Shown piece after piece: positions 25,638-34,486 of a stretch of 64,000 bases of DNA. Within the stretch, counting starts at the first letter, position 1, and each line of letters begins with the position of its first letter. A program made the translations under genes and the position numbers. The stretch spans positions 1-64,000 of the forward strand of contig NZ_JAMOIL010000007.1 of assembly GCF_023656415.1 (NCBI RefSeq), in the 5' to 3' direction. Source of the stretch: Nocardioides bruguierae. GTDB taxonomy: Bacteria; Actinomycetota; Actinomycetes; Propionibacteriales; Nocardioidaceae. The notes below the pieces were generated by a model. It was not told the origin of the DNA, made no database searches, and saw only the letters and a program-made list of their open reading frames with translations.

Positions 25638-28600
25638 TTGCCCGCTCCACGTCCCCTTCGTCGACTCGCCCTCACCCTGGCGAGCCTGACGGTCGCCCTG
25701 ACGCCGGCACTCGTGCTGCCCGCGCTGGTGACCCCGGCCTCCGCCGTCCTCCCCGAGGACGTCCCGGTGGCCTCCACCCCGCAGATCAACAACGGCCAGG
25801 TCAACGCCGTCGCGCAGACCGGCAACATCATGGTCGCGGGCGGCACGTTCACCAACGTCACCTCCACGGACGGCACGACGCTCACGCGCACCGGCGTCGT
25901 GGCCTTCAACGCCTCCACGGGTCGCGTGGTCACCGCGTTCAACCCGCAGATCGACGGCACCGTCGAGGACGTCCTCGAGGGCCCGGTGGCGGGCACCGTC
26001 TACGTGGCCGGCTCCTTCAACACCATCGACGGGGCACGCCAGCGCCGGGTCGCGCTGCTGGACGTCAGCACCGGCGCCCCCGTCTCCGGGTTCTCGGCGC
26101 CCGCCGCCAACGGCAAGGCGCTCAGCCTCACCACGGTCGCGGGCCGGCTGGTCGTGGGTGGCAACTTCTCCAACGTCGGCGGCGCCGCCCACGGCGGCAT
26201 CGTCGCGCTCGACCCGCTGACCGGCGCGGTCGACGAGTGGATGGACGTGCAGGCCTCCGGGCACCACAACGACTCCGGGCAGGGCGCGCAGGGCGGCGTC
26301 GGCGTCAAGGACGTCGTCGCCACCCCGGACGGCTCCACGATCATCGCCATCGGCAACTTCACCGACGTCGACGGCTACGACCGCGACCAGGTGGTCCTGC
26401 TCGACAACAACGGCTCGGACGTGGCGGTGGACCCGAGCTGGCGCACCACCGGCTACGAGCCGCTGTGCTACTGGTGGGCCTTCGACAGCTACGTGCGCGG
26501 CCTGGACATCTCGCCCGACGGCTCCTACTTCGTCATCACCACCACCGGCGGCGGCGTCGCCGACACGCTGTGCGACGCGGCGGCCCGCTTCGAGGTCGAC
26601 GCGAGCGGCCAGGACATCGACCCGACCTGGGTGGACCACTCCGGCGGCGACACCATGTGGGGCGTCGAGATCACCGACGACGCCGTCTACGTGGGCGGTC
26701 ACCTCCGCTGGATGAACAACTCCGGCGCCTCCGACGCCGCCGGCCAGGGCGCCGTCCCGCGGCCCGGCCTCGCCGCGCTCGACACCGAGAACGGCCTGCC
26801 CCTGGCCTGGAACCCGGGCCGCAACCCGCGTGGCGTCGCGGTCTTCGACTTCCTCGACACCTCCGACGGGCTCTGGATCGCCAGCGACACCGAGTACCTC
26901 GGCAACTTCCAGTGGCGCCGCGGTCGCGTCGCCCTCCTGCCCGCCGGCTCGACCACCCCGGTCGACTCCAGCACCACCGCCATCGGTGAGTCCGTGCTCG
27001 TCGGCGGCAGCGTCGCCGAGGACGCCGGCAACGTGCTGTACCGCGTGAACGCCGGTGGCTCCGAGGTCGCCTCGACCGACGGCGGTCCGGCCTGGACGGC
27101 GGACGGCACCTACCGCAGCGGCTCGGTCTCCACCGCGGGCTACAGCCCGTCGGCCGCGCTCGACAGCACCGTGCCGTCGTCCACCCCGGCGTCGGTCTTC
27201 GACTCCGAGGCGTGGTCCTACAGCGACTCCCCGCGGGCCACCTGGACCTTCCCGGTCACCGCCGGCACCGACGTCGAGGTCCGCCTCTACTTCGCCAACC
27301 GCTACTCCGGCACCTCCACCGTCGGCTCCCGCGTCTTCGACGTGCAGGTCGAGGGCACGACGGTGCTGAACGACTTCGACATCGTGGCCGCGGCCGGCGA
27401 CCAGACCGGCACCATGCGTGCTGTCGACCTGGTCTCGGACGGCTCCATCACCGTGGACCTCTCGCACGTCACCGAGAACCCGCTGATCAACGCCATCGAG
27501 ATCGTCGACACCGACGGCGAGGCCCCGGTGGCCGCCGACAGCGCCCTCACCTCGGTCGAGTTCGACGGCACCACCACCGGCGCCGCCACCTCGGTCGACA
27601 CCCAGGGCATCGACTGGACCGCCGTCCGCGGCGCCTTCACCGCCGGCGGCAGCCTCTGGTACGGCAGCACCGACGGCTACCTGCACTCGGCGCCCATCCG
27701 AGCCAACGGCCTCGGCGCCTCCACGACGATCGACCCCTACGTCGAGACCGAGTGGAAGGACGTCGCCAACGGCAGCGGCAGCACCTACACGGGCAAGCTG
27801 CCGACCTTCTACGGCCAGCTCTCCTCGATCACCGGCCTGACCTACGCCCACCACCGCGTCTACTACACGAAGTCGGGCTCCTCGCAGCTGTTCTGGCGCT
27901 GGTTCACCCCCGACAGCGGCATCGTCGGCGTCCAGGAGTTCAGCACGTCGGTCTCCGGCGTGAGCTTCGCGAACGCCGCCGGCCTGCTGGCCGCGGGCGA
28001 CACCCTCTACGTCGTCTCCGGCAGCAACGGCTCGCTCTCCTCGCTCGACCTCTCCGACGCCACGCCGTCCGGCCCGCTCACCACGGTGGACACCACGCAG
28101 GACTGGCGCGGCCGGGCCCTGCTGGTCGACCCGTGGAGCGTCACCGCGGTGCCCAACGTCGACCCGACCGCGGCGATCGCGGCGTCCTGCACCGACCTGA
28201 CCTGCGAGCTGGACGGCTCTGGCTCCTCGGACAGCGACGGCAGCGTGGACTCCTACGACTGGTCCTTCGGTGACGCCTCCACGGGCACCAGTGCGAGCGT
28301 CGAGCACACCTACGCCGGCCCCGGCACCTACACCGTGAGCCTCACGGTGACCGACGACGACGGGGCCAGCGACACCGTGACCCGCACCGTCACCGTCTCG
28401 GCGGCCAACGTCGCCCCGACCGCCGACGTGGTGGCGGCCTGCACCGACCTGGTCTGCCAGCTCGACGGCTCGGGCTCGACCGACAGCGACGGCAGCGTGG
28501 CGTCCTACGCCTGGTCCTTCGGTGACGGCGTGACCGCCACCGGTGCCACGACCGACCACACCTACCCGGCGGCCGGCACCTACACGGTGACCCTCACGGT

Positions 28601-29291
28601 GACCGACGACGACGGGGCCAGCGACACGACCACGACGGACGTGACGGTCTCGACCTCCTCGAGCAGCGACCCCGTCACCTACGTGGCCTCGGACTCGCGG
28701 TCGCGCAACTCCGCGAACCCGTGGCTCTCGATCCCGAGCGACGTGCAGGCCGGTGACCTGCTGGTCCTGGTCGGCAGCTACGGCGTGGACGGCACCGACC
28801 CGGCCGACCCGGCGGGCTGGACCCGCGTGGCCGAGGACGGTCAGGGCAGTCTCGAGAGCGTGCTGTGGACCCGCGTGGCCACGGCCTCCGACGCCGGCAG
28901 CACCGTGACGACCGCCCTGGGTGACACGCTGAAGTCCTCGCTCGTGCTCGGTGCCTACCGCGGCGTCGACACGGCGGACCCCGTCCTCCAGGTCGGCTCC
29001 ACCACCGACAGCCGCACCGCCGAGCACGTCTCGGCCCCGGTGACGGCCGCCGAGGGTGGCTGGGTGGTGAACGTGTGGACCGACAAGTCCTCCACGACCA
29101 CCGCCTGGACCGTGCCGAACGCGCTCACCACGCGCACCGAGGCCTACGGCAACAACAGCGGTCGCGTCAGCAGCGTCCTCGCCGACGCCGGGCCGCTGTC
29201 GGCCGGCACCTGGCGAGCGCGCACGGCCACCACCAACGACACCTCCGCCAAGGGCGTGTCCTGGACCGTCAGCCTCCGGCCCGCGTCATGA
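25638..29291 (+). CDS. Large secreted multidomain protein: beta-propeller, malectin-like, two PKD domains
   Basis: 1217 aa. The signal peptide ends near TPASA|VLPED (~36). Residues ~40-460 are repeated blades (VNAVAQTGNIMVAGGTF, VYVAGSFNTIDG, VVGGNFSNVGG) of delta-60/DUF5122 type. About 470-620 is malectin-like (YRVNAGG, VRLYFANRY, NAIEIVD). More repeat sequence is followed by two PKD domains (~840-1010, each with DSDGSV.SY.WSFGD and GTYTV.LTVTDDDGASD), then a ~200-residue beta domain. It probably binds glycans at the cell surface. TTG 25638 is used with GGGAG five nt upstream; no better in-frame start exists. It overlaps the lipoprotein gene (ATGA). Confidence 0.87.
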   Translation: MPAPRPLRRLALTLASLTVALTPALVLPALVTPASAVLPEDVPVASTPQINNGQVNAVAQTGNIMVAGGTFTNVTSTDGTTLTRTGVVAFNASTGRVVTAFNPQIDGTVEDVLEGPVAGTVYVAGSFNTIDGARQRRVALLDVSTGAPVSGFSAPAANGKALSLTTVAGRLVVGGNFSNVGGAAHGGIVALDPLTGAVDEWMDVQASGHHNDSGQGAQGGVGVKDVVATPDGSTIIAIGNFTDVDGYDRDQVVLLDNNGSDVAVDPSWRTTGYEPLCYWWAFDSYVRGLDISPDGSYFVITTTGGGVADTLCDAAARFEVDASGQDIDPTWVDHSGGDTMWGVEITDDAVYVGGHLRWMNNSGASDAAGQGAVPRPGLAALDTENGLPLAWNPGRNPRGVAVFDFLDTSDGLWIASDTEYLGNFQWRRGRVALLPAGSTTPVDSSTTAIGESVLVGGSVAEDAGNVLYRVNAGGSEVASTDGGPAWTADGTYRSGSVSTAGYSPSAALDSTVPSSTPASVFDSEAWSYSDSPRATWTFPVTAGTDVEVRLYFANRYSGTSTVGSRVFDVQVEGTTVLNDFDIVAAAGDQTGTMRAVDLVSDGSITVDLSHVTENPLINAIEIVDTDGEAPVAADSALTSVEFDGTTTGAATSVDTQGIDWTAVRGAFTAGGSLWYGSTDGYLHSAPIRANGLGASTTIDPYVETEWKDVANGSGSTYTGKLPTFYGQLSSITGLTYAHHRVYYTKSGSSQLFWRWFTPDSGIVGVQEFSTSVSGVSFANAAGLLAAGDTLYVVSGSNGSLSSLDLSDATPSGPLTTVDTTQDWRGRALLVDPWSVTAVPNVDPTAAIAASCTDLTCELDGSGSSDSDGSVDSYDWSFGDASTGTSASVEHTYAGPGTYTVSLTVTDDDGASDTVTRTVTVSAANVAPTADVVAACTDLVCQLDGSGSTDSDGSVASYAWSFGDGVTATGATTDHTYPAAGTYTVTLTVTDDDGASDTTTTDVTVSTSSSSDPVTYVASDSRSRNSANPWLSIPSDVQAGDLLVLVGSYGVDGTDPADPAGWTRVAEDGQGSLESVLWTRVATASDAGSTVTTALGDTLKSSLVLGAYRGVDTADPVLQVGSTTDSRTAEHVSAPVTAAEGGWVVNVWTDKSSTTTAWTVPNALTTRTEAYGNNSGRVSSVLADAGPLSAGTWRARTATTNDTSAKGVSWTVSLRPAS

Positions 29292-30019
29292 GCACCCGAC
29301 GCAGCAGCAGCCTCACCGTGGCGGCCCCCGTGGTCGCCGCGGTGACGGCCCTGGCCCTCGGCGCGTGCGGGGCGGACGACGGCGGGGCGGACGCCTCGGC
29401 GGCCGGCTCGGCGAGCGCCTCCGTCACGGCGTCGGCGACCCCGTCTGCGTCGGCCTCCGACTCCCCGTCGGCCTCTGGGTCGGGCTCTGGGTCGGGCTCC
29501 GGGTCGGCCTCCGGGTCCGCCTCGGGCTCCGCGTCCTCCTCCGCGGAGGCGACCTCCGGGTCGCCCTCCAGCGAGGGATCCGGCTCGGGCAAGGGCTCCG
29601 GCGGCGGGTCCGCGCAGACGGCCCTGTTCGAGGGTGCCCCGGGCACCTTCGAGCACCGCTGCGTGGCGACCCGCTCGCACCAGGACGTGCTGTCCGGCGA
29701 CTTCCTCGCCGGCCCGTTCGTCAGCGAGATCGACGGGTGGCGCGACGAGGACGGGACCGACTCCGTCGGTGCCGACCTGCGCCAGCTGCGGCTCTACGTC
29801 GTCCCCACGACCAGTGAGCAGGACGGTGCCCTCACCGTCACGGCCACGCAGGCCGGCCTCTCGCCGGTGGTCGTGGAGATCGAGCGGCCGGGCGCGGACG
29901 AGAGCATGGCGGCCTACCAGGTCGGCCTCACGCTGCCGACCTCCGGCAGCTGGACGATCCGGGCCGAGACCGCCGACGCCAGCGGCTGCTGGCAGATCAG
30001 CCTCCCCGCGGGCGGCTGA
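29288..30019 (+). CDS. Putative lipoprotein with Ser/Gly/Ala linker
   Basis: 243 aa. The N-terminus MSTRRSSSLTVAAPVVAAV leads to a lipobox ALGAC, so Cys27 would be lipidated and the protein held on the outer face of the membrane. Residues ~35-105 are a low-complexity Ser/Ala/Gly linker. The folded part (~110-243) is short and beta-rich with two Cys (HRCVATRSH, SGCWQISL). No family is recognised. It is coupled to the propeller/PKD gene by a 4-bp overlap, suggesting partner proteins at the cell surface. Confidence 0.8.
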   Translation: MSTRRSSSLTVAAPVVAAVTALALGACGADDGGADASAAGSASASVTASATPSASASDSPSASGSGSGSGSGSASGSASGSASSSAEATSGSPSSEGSGSGKGSGGGSAQTALFEGAPGTFEHRCVATRSHQDVLSGDFLAGPFVSEIDGWRDEDGTDSVGADLRQLRLYVVPTTSEQDGALTVTATQAGLSPVVVEIERPGADESMAAYQVGLTLPTSGSWTIRAETADASGCWQISLPAGG

Positions 30020-30052
30020 CCGACCGCACCCAGCACGACCCAGCACCACCAC

Positions 30053-30090
30053 CGACGCCGAGTCGGCCCGCCAGGGCCGGCTCGGCGTCG
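30053..30090 (+). terminator. Terminator after the propeller-lipoprotein operon
   Basis: 17-bp stem (CGACGCCGAGTCGGCCC with its complement, one G-T pair) around a 4-nt loop, just after the lipoprotein stop. Confidence 0.8.
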
Positions 30091-30109
30091 TGCTGCGTCC
30101 GGAGGGCGC

Positions 30110-30735
30110 GGGTCTTCGCGGCCGTCGCGAGACCAGGACCTGTGCGTGGGCCGGGAGGTGGGGTGGGTGCGGGCGTCTCGTGGCTCGTCGCTGGCGCTCC
30201 TCGCTCCTCGACGACCGGTGGTGCGCGGGGTGCGATGGGTCCGTGGGTCGAGGAGGCCGTCCGCGGCCGTCGCGAGACCAGGACCTGTGCGTGGGCCGGT
30301 GGGGTCGGGTGGGTGCGGGCGTCTCGTGGCTCGTCGCTGGCGCTCCTCGCTCCTCGAAGACCGTTGGGGTCGGGTGTGGGGATGTGTCCGTGGGTCGAGG
30401 AGGCCGTCCGCGGCCGTCGCGAGACCAGGACCTGTGCGTGGGCCGGTGGGGTCGGGTGGGTGCGGGCGTCTCGTGGCTCGTCGCTGGGGCTCCTCGCACC
30501 TCGACGACCGGTGGGGTCGGGTGTGGGGATGTGTCCGTGGGTCGAGGAGGCCGTCCGCGGCCGTCGCGAGACCAGGACCTGTGCGTGGGCCGGTGGGGTC
30601 GGGTGGGTGCGGGCGTCTCGTGGCTCGTCGCTGGCGCTCCTCGCGCCTCGACGACCGGTGGTGCGCGGGTGCTCCTCGCGCCTCGACGACCGGTGGGGTG
30701 GTGGGGCTCCTCGCGCCTCGACGACCGGAGACGTG
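30110..30735. repeat. Array of ~147-bp tandem repeats with nested GCTCCTCG/CTCGACGACC units
   Basis: Four units begin with GCGGCCGTCGCGAGACCAGG at 30118, 30263, 30410 and 30557 (periods 145, 147, 147). Each contains CGTCTCGTGGCTCGTCGCTG, GCTCCTCGC and CTCGACGACCGGTGG. The array ends in three short partial copies. The inner part is the same family as the repeats around the GIY-YIG gene. No real gene is seen in this 780-bp gap; open frames here only read through repeats. Confidence 0.85.
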
Positions 30736-30800
30736 CGGACGCACCTCGGCCCCGCCGGTGGGACCGACGGGGCCGAGGAGGAGACGGCGTGCGCGAGCGC

Positions 30801-32273
30801 TCAGTAGGCGCCGCGGTGGGAGAGGACTGCGGAGATGGTGCGGCCGAGGATCGCGAGGTCCAGGCCGAGCGACCAGTTGTCGACGTAGAGGGTGTCCATG
30901 CGGACGCTCTCGGCCCAGGTGAGGTCGGAGCGGCCGGAGACCTGCCACAGGCCGGTGAGCCCGGGGCGCACGTGCAGCCGCCGGCGGGCGTCCTCGCGGT
31001 ACTGCTCCACCTCGGTGGGCAGGGCGGGCCGGGGGCCCACGAGCGACATCTCGCCACGCACGACGTTCACCAGCTGCGGCAGCTCGTCCAGCGAGTAGCG
31101 GCGCAGCCACGCGCCGACCCGGGTGACGCGCGGGTCGCGGCGCATCTTGAACAGCGGGCTGGCGCCGTCCGCCTCGTTGACGAGGGCGACGTCGGCGGCG
31201 GGGACGCTGCCGGGCACGTGCATGGAGCGGAACTTCAGCATGGTGAAGGTCTGGCCGTCGCGGCCCACGCGGACCTGCTTGAACAGCGCCGGACCCCGGC
31301 TGTCGAGCCGCACCGCCAGCGTCAGCGACACCATCAGCGGTGCCAGCAGGAGCAGCAGCCCGGCGGCTGCGACCCGGTCCAGCGCCGACTTCACGACCGC
31401 AGCGACACCGCTGCGCTCCACGTGCTGCACGTGCAGCATCGACCAGCCGCCGACCTGGGTCATCTCCGCACGGCGCTGGGAGACGTCGACCAGGCCGGTG
31501 CCCACGAGCATCGAGACCCCGTCGGTCTCCAGCGCCCAGGCGAGGCGGCGCAGGCCGGGGGTGTCGACGTGCGCCCCGGGCAGGACGACGACGGCGTCGG
31601 CGCGGCGACGCGCGGCCAGGGCCGGGGCGGCGAGCAGACCGTCCTCGGCCGGCGAGCAGCTGCCGACGACCTGCCAGCCGCGCTGCGCGCCCAGCACCGC
31701 GCCGGCGTCCGCCAGGGAGTCGGCGTCGCCGACGACGAGCACGCGCCGCGGGCGGGTGAAGCCCGCGGCCAGCACGTGCACGGCGGCCGTGACCAGCACG
31801 GCCACGACGAGGATGACGCCGGCGCGCTCGCCCACGGGGTCGAGGAACCCGACCGCGGAGCCTGCCCAGAGGATGAGGCCGTAGCCACCGGCCGCGGCCA
31901 GCACCCGCTCGAGCGCCGAGCGACGGCTGCGGGTGATGAGCGGGCGGTAGCAGCCGTGCGCGGCGACGACCACGATCCAGAGACCGGCCAGGGCGAGCAC
32001 CTCGAGGGCCCGGGGGCCGTGCATCAGCGCGCGTGCGCCCAGCAGGGCCGGGAGCAGGAGGGCGAGGTCGAGGAACGGCAGCACCCGCGCGACGGTGACC
32101 AGCTCGCGACGAGCGGCCGCGTGGTCACCGGGTCGGGTCAGCCGCAGCGGGGAGCCGGGGCGGGCAGGCACGGCCCGGCGGTCGGCCCTCTGCTCCCGCT
32201 GCTCGTCGAGGAGACGCCCCTCGCAGGGGTGCTCCTCGAAGGTCGGCTCCACGGCGCGGGCCACGTCCGTCAC
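30801..32273 (-). CDS. Initiating polyprenyl-phosphate sugar-1-phosphate transferase (WcaJ/WbaP-like)
   Basis: 490 aa. An N-terminal region with four membrane helices (~65-185) is followed by a CoA-binding-like domain (RRVLVVGDADSLADAG). One hydrophobic helix (AAAGLLLLLAPLMVSLTLAV) precedes the catalytic domain: RVGRDGQTFTMLKFRSM, LRRYSLDELPQLVNVVRGEM, SLVGPRPALP and HVRPGLTGLWQVSGRS. It attaches the first sugar phosphate to undecaprenyl phosphate, committing to EPS synthesis. GTG 32273 overlaps the response regulator stop (GTGA), so its translation is tied to that regulator. Confidence 0.93.
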   Translation of the reverse strand: MTDVARAVEPTFEEHPCEGRLLDEQREQRADRRAVPARPGSPLRLTRPGDHAAARRELVTVARVLPFLDLALLLPALLGARALMHGPRALEVLALAGLWIVVVAAHGCYRPLITRSRRSALERVLAAAGGYGLILWAGSAVGFLDPVGERAGVILVVAVLVTAAVHVLAAGFTRPRRVLVVGDADSLADAGAVLGAQRGWQVVGSCSPAEDGLLAAPALAARRRADAVVVLPGAHVDTPGLRRLAWALETDGVSMLVGTGLVDVSQRRAEMTQVGGWSMLHVQHVERSGVAAVVKSALDRVAAAGLLLLLAPLMVSLTLAVRLDSRGPALFKQVRVGRDGQTFTMLKFRSMHVPGSVPAADVALVNEADGASPLFKMRRDPRVTRVGAWLRRYSLDELPQLVNVVRGEMSLVGPRPALPTEVEQYREDARRRLHVRPGLTGLWQVSGRSDLTWAESVRMDTLYVDNWSLGLDLAILGRTISAVLSHRGAY

Positions 32274-32968
32274 GCGCGGGGCCCCTTCCACCCGGTGCGG
32301 TGGGCCAGGCCCACGGCGGCCAGCTGGGAGGAGACCTCGAGCTTGGCGAGGATCGACTTGACCTGGGTGCGGACGGTGGCCTCGGCCACGACGTCGGCCC
32401 GGGCCACGTCCCGCACGGTGGCGCCGGTCATCAGGTGCGCGAGCACCTGCTGCTCACGGGGCGTCAGCGAGGCGAGGCGGCGGCTGGTGTCGGCGTGCTC
32501 CGCACGACCCGCCTGCCAGGCGTGCACGAGGCTCTCGCGCTCGCCGGGGTCGAGCAGCGGGAGCCCGCGCTGGGCACGCTTGATCACGCCGAGGATCTCC
32601 TCCAGCGGCGCCGACTTCGGCAGCACCTTGCGGGCGCCCTGCTGGTGACACTCGCCCCAGCGGCTGCGGTCGGACTCACCGGTGAGCACCACGACGTCGG
32701 TGTTGGACTGCGCCAGGCCCGAGACGAACCGGCCGCCGTCGCCGCCGGGACCCAGGTCGAGGTCCAGCAGCACCAGGCGCGGCCGCAGCCGCTGGATGCC
32801 GGCCAGCACGTGTCCCGCCGTCGCCTCGGGGCCCGGGGTGAACCGGCGCACCGTGTAGCCCTCGATGGTCAGTGCCAGCTCGAGGGACTCGGCGAACAGG
32901 GTGTGGTCCTCCACGATCACGACGCGGAAGTCCTTACGCGACGTGGCCGGGACGGCGGGGGACGTCAT
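32270..32968 (-). CDS. NarL/LuxR-family response regulator (EPS operon)
   Basis: 232 aa. Receiver ~12-130 with acidic pair VEDH, phospho-acceptor in VLLDLDLGPGGDG, LTGES and LPKSA switch residues. LuxR HTH at ~165-225 (SLTPREQQVLAHLM, recognition helix EATVRTQVKSILAKLEVSSQ). This helix is nearly identical to that of the regulator at 35371-36054, so they probably bind the same site. ATG 32968 has AAGGAG upstream and overlaps the kinase gene by 35 bp. It is transcribed with the WcaJ-like transferase. Confidence 0.93.
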   Translation of the reverse strand: MTSPAVPATSRKDFRVVIVEDHTLFAESLELALTIEGYTVRRFTPGPEATAGHVLAGIQRLRPRLVLLDLDLGPGGDGGRFVSGLAQSNTDVVVLTGESDRSRWGECHQQGARKVLPKSAPLEEILGVIKRAQRGLPLLDPGERESLVHAWQAGRAEHADTSRRLASLTPREQQVLAHLMTGATVRDVARADVVAEATVRTQVKSILAKLEVSSQLAAVGLAHRTGWKGPRA

Positions 32969-33950
32969 GGCGCTCCTTTCCGGAGGCTCCGGGCAGCGTG
33001 AGCACGAAGCGGCTGCCGTAGGGGGTCGGGTCGAGACGGAGGTCGCCGCCCTCCTGGAGGGCGAGCTGCCGGGCGGCGTGCAGGCCGATCCCGTGGCCGG
33101 GGGAGTCCGAGCCGCGCGCACCCCAGGTGAAGAGCTCGTCGGCGGTGACCGCGTCGATGCCCGGGCCGTCGTCGGTCACCGAGATCTCGACCGTGTCGAG
33201 GTCGACGAGGTCGGCGTCGACCTGGACGCTGCTGCCGGGCGCGTGCCGACGGGCGTTGTCGAGCAGGGTGCTGAGGATCTGGGCGACCGCGTCGGCGTCG
33301 GCGCTGACGAGGGCGTCGCCGGGGCGGAAGGCGACGCGCTGCCCGGCAGCGATGGTGCGCACGACGATCGGCCACACCACCTCGTCCACGCTGGAGAGGG
33401 CCACGGGCCGGGGCAGGCTGTCGTCGACCAGGCGGTGGAGCCGCTCGGCCTCGGCCTGGAGCATCTGCCGCAGGCGCAGGGTGTGGGCCTCGTCCGCGCT
33501 GTGCCCGGCGCTGTCGAGCAGCTTGGCCGCGGCGGCGAGGCCGGCGGCGATGGAGCCCACCTCGTGCATGCGGCCGCCGGTGGTGCGCAGCTCGCTGTCG
33601 AGCCGCTGGAGCTCCGCGTCGAGCGCGTCCTGCTGGGCCTCGGCGTCGTGCATGCGGCGCACGACGCGGCGCACGGCCTGGACACCGATGACGACCACGC
33701 CGGGCACGGCCAGGCCGAGCCCGACGGCGAGGCCGGCGTAGGCGCTGACGCCGGAGGTGATCATCCAGGAGACGACCTCGGCCAGCAGCTGGAGCACCAG
33801 CACGGCCGCGCCGGCCAGGACGAGGCCCACGGCCGCGACCGCGAGGCGACCGGAGTCCGCCGCCATCGTGACGAGCGCGCCCACGCCGGGGCGGGGGCGG
33901 CGACCGTTGCGCACCGCGCGCAGCCGGGATTCGGACCGCTGAGCACCCAC
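32934..33950 (-). CDS. Sensor histidine kinase (EPS operon)
   Basis: 338 aa. Two to three membrane helices (LAVAAVGLVLAGAAVLVLQLL; AYAGLAVGLGLAVPGVVVIG) lie in the first ~95 residues with little outside loop. A coiled coil leads to the dimerisation region RMHEVGSIAAGLAAAAKLL, whose His is the likely phospho-site. The ATPase has LLDNARRHAPGS (N box), TDDGPGID (G1) and GHGIGLHAAR (G2). It lacks the HDxxQ motif of NarX-type kinases, though its partner is NarL-type. The GTG 33950 start has no clear SD; a shorter start near 33866 is possible. Confidence 0.88.
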   Translation of the reverse strand: MGAQRSESRLRAVRNGRRPRPGVGALVTMAADSGRLAVAAVGLVLAGAAVLVLQLLAEVVSWMITSGVSAYAGLAVGLGLAVPGVVVIGVQAVRRVVRRMHDAEAQQDALDAELQRLDSELRTTGGRMHEVGSIAAGLAAAAKLLDSAGHSADEAHTLRLRQMLQAEAERLHRLVDDSLPRPVALSSVDEVVWPIVVRTIAAGQRVAFRPGDALVSADADAVAQILSTLLDNARRHAPGSSVQVDADLVDLDTVEISVTDDGPGIDAVTADELFTWGARGSDSPGHGIGLHAARQLALQEGGDLRLDPTPYGSRFVLTLPGASGKERHDVPRRPGHVA

Positions 33951-34073
33951 GTCGTCACACCCCCCTCGTCCGCACTCGTTCGACCGTCATGAGCGGGAGG
34001 CGGCCCACGGCCGTCCCCCACGTCCGCAGTCTTGGGTGGCCGACGGCACGACGTGCCCGGACCGGAAGCGCAT

Positions 34074-34089
34074 TACCCAGGATTGGTGA
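34074..34089. promoter_or_regulatory. 7-2-7 inverted repeat (NarL-box-like), copy 6, before the EPS two-component operon
   Basis: TACCCAG-GA-TTGGTGA, 124 bp upstream of the kinase start at 33950. It matches copy 3 (TACCCAC-TT-TTGGTGA) outside the spacer except at one base, suggesting autoregulation of kinase, regulator and WcaJ-like transferase. Confidence 0.55.
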
Positions 34090-34412
34090 CGGCCGCGGGC
34101 GCGCCTCGGTGAACGCGTGTACGTGACCTGCCCCCGTGGGGGACGGCTCGGACGCCGGTGCGCCGTGCGGCGAGGTGTGGGGCCGGCCCCGGTGCTCGAC
34201 CGGGAGGGTGGTCGACGTCAGGGCCGGCCCGCGGTCCGGGGACGGCGGACCGGTCACGATCCTCCGACGGCCCCGGAGCCCGGGCATCCCCGAAACAGGG
34301 GATGTGTGCCGGAGCCCTCGGCGTGGCGCGGTCACGTCTTCGTGCGCGAGGTCACCCTGGCGAGGCTTTCCATCCCCAAGAAACGGGACCGGCGCGGTTA
34401 GCAGGCGTTCCG

Positions 34413-34428
34413 GCCCCGATCGTGGGTA
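34413..34428. promoter_or_regulatory. Degenerate 7-2-7-like box before the LuxR gene
   Basis: Minus-strand reading TACCCAC-GA-TCGGGGC, 58 bp before ATG 34487. One half-site is good and the other weak. Confidence 0.35.
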
Positions 34429-34486
34429 CCGTTTGCCCCACGGTCGACCACCCCCTGACGACCGCCCCTCACGGAGGACCCCTGAG

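Larger units (their letters stand above)
33951..34486. other. Divergent control region between the EPS two-component operon and the LuxR gene
   Basis: 536 bp without a convincing gene; short open frames on both strands lack ribosome sites and recognisable products. It holds two 7-2-7-like boxes (34074-34089 and 34413-34428) and a small hairpin CATCCCC-GAAACA-GGGGATG at 34285-34304. Confidence 0.6.

Noticed and set aside
24273..29027. 1584-codon open frame on the minus strand opposite the hydrolase and propeller genes
   Set aside because: It is a GC-bias shadow: low-complexity Gly/Val/Arg sequence without domains, while the plus-strand genes have signal peptides, catalytic motifs and PKD domains.
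30110..30735. CRISPR array
   Set aside because: Repeats are ~147 bp, nearly identical along their whole length, without unique spacers, and no cas genes are present.
33955..34401. Small open frames in the divergent spacer before the kinase operon
   Set aside because: They overlap each other on opposite strands, have Arg/Pro-rich composition, no ribosome site and no recognisable motif.
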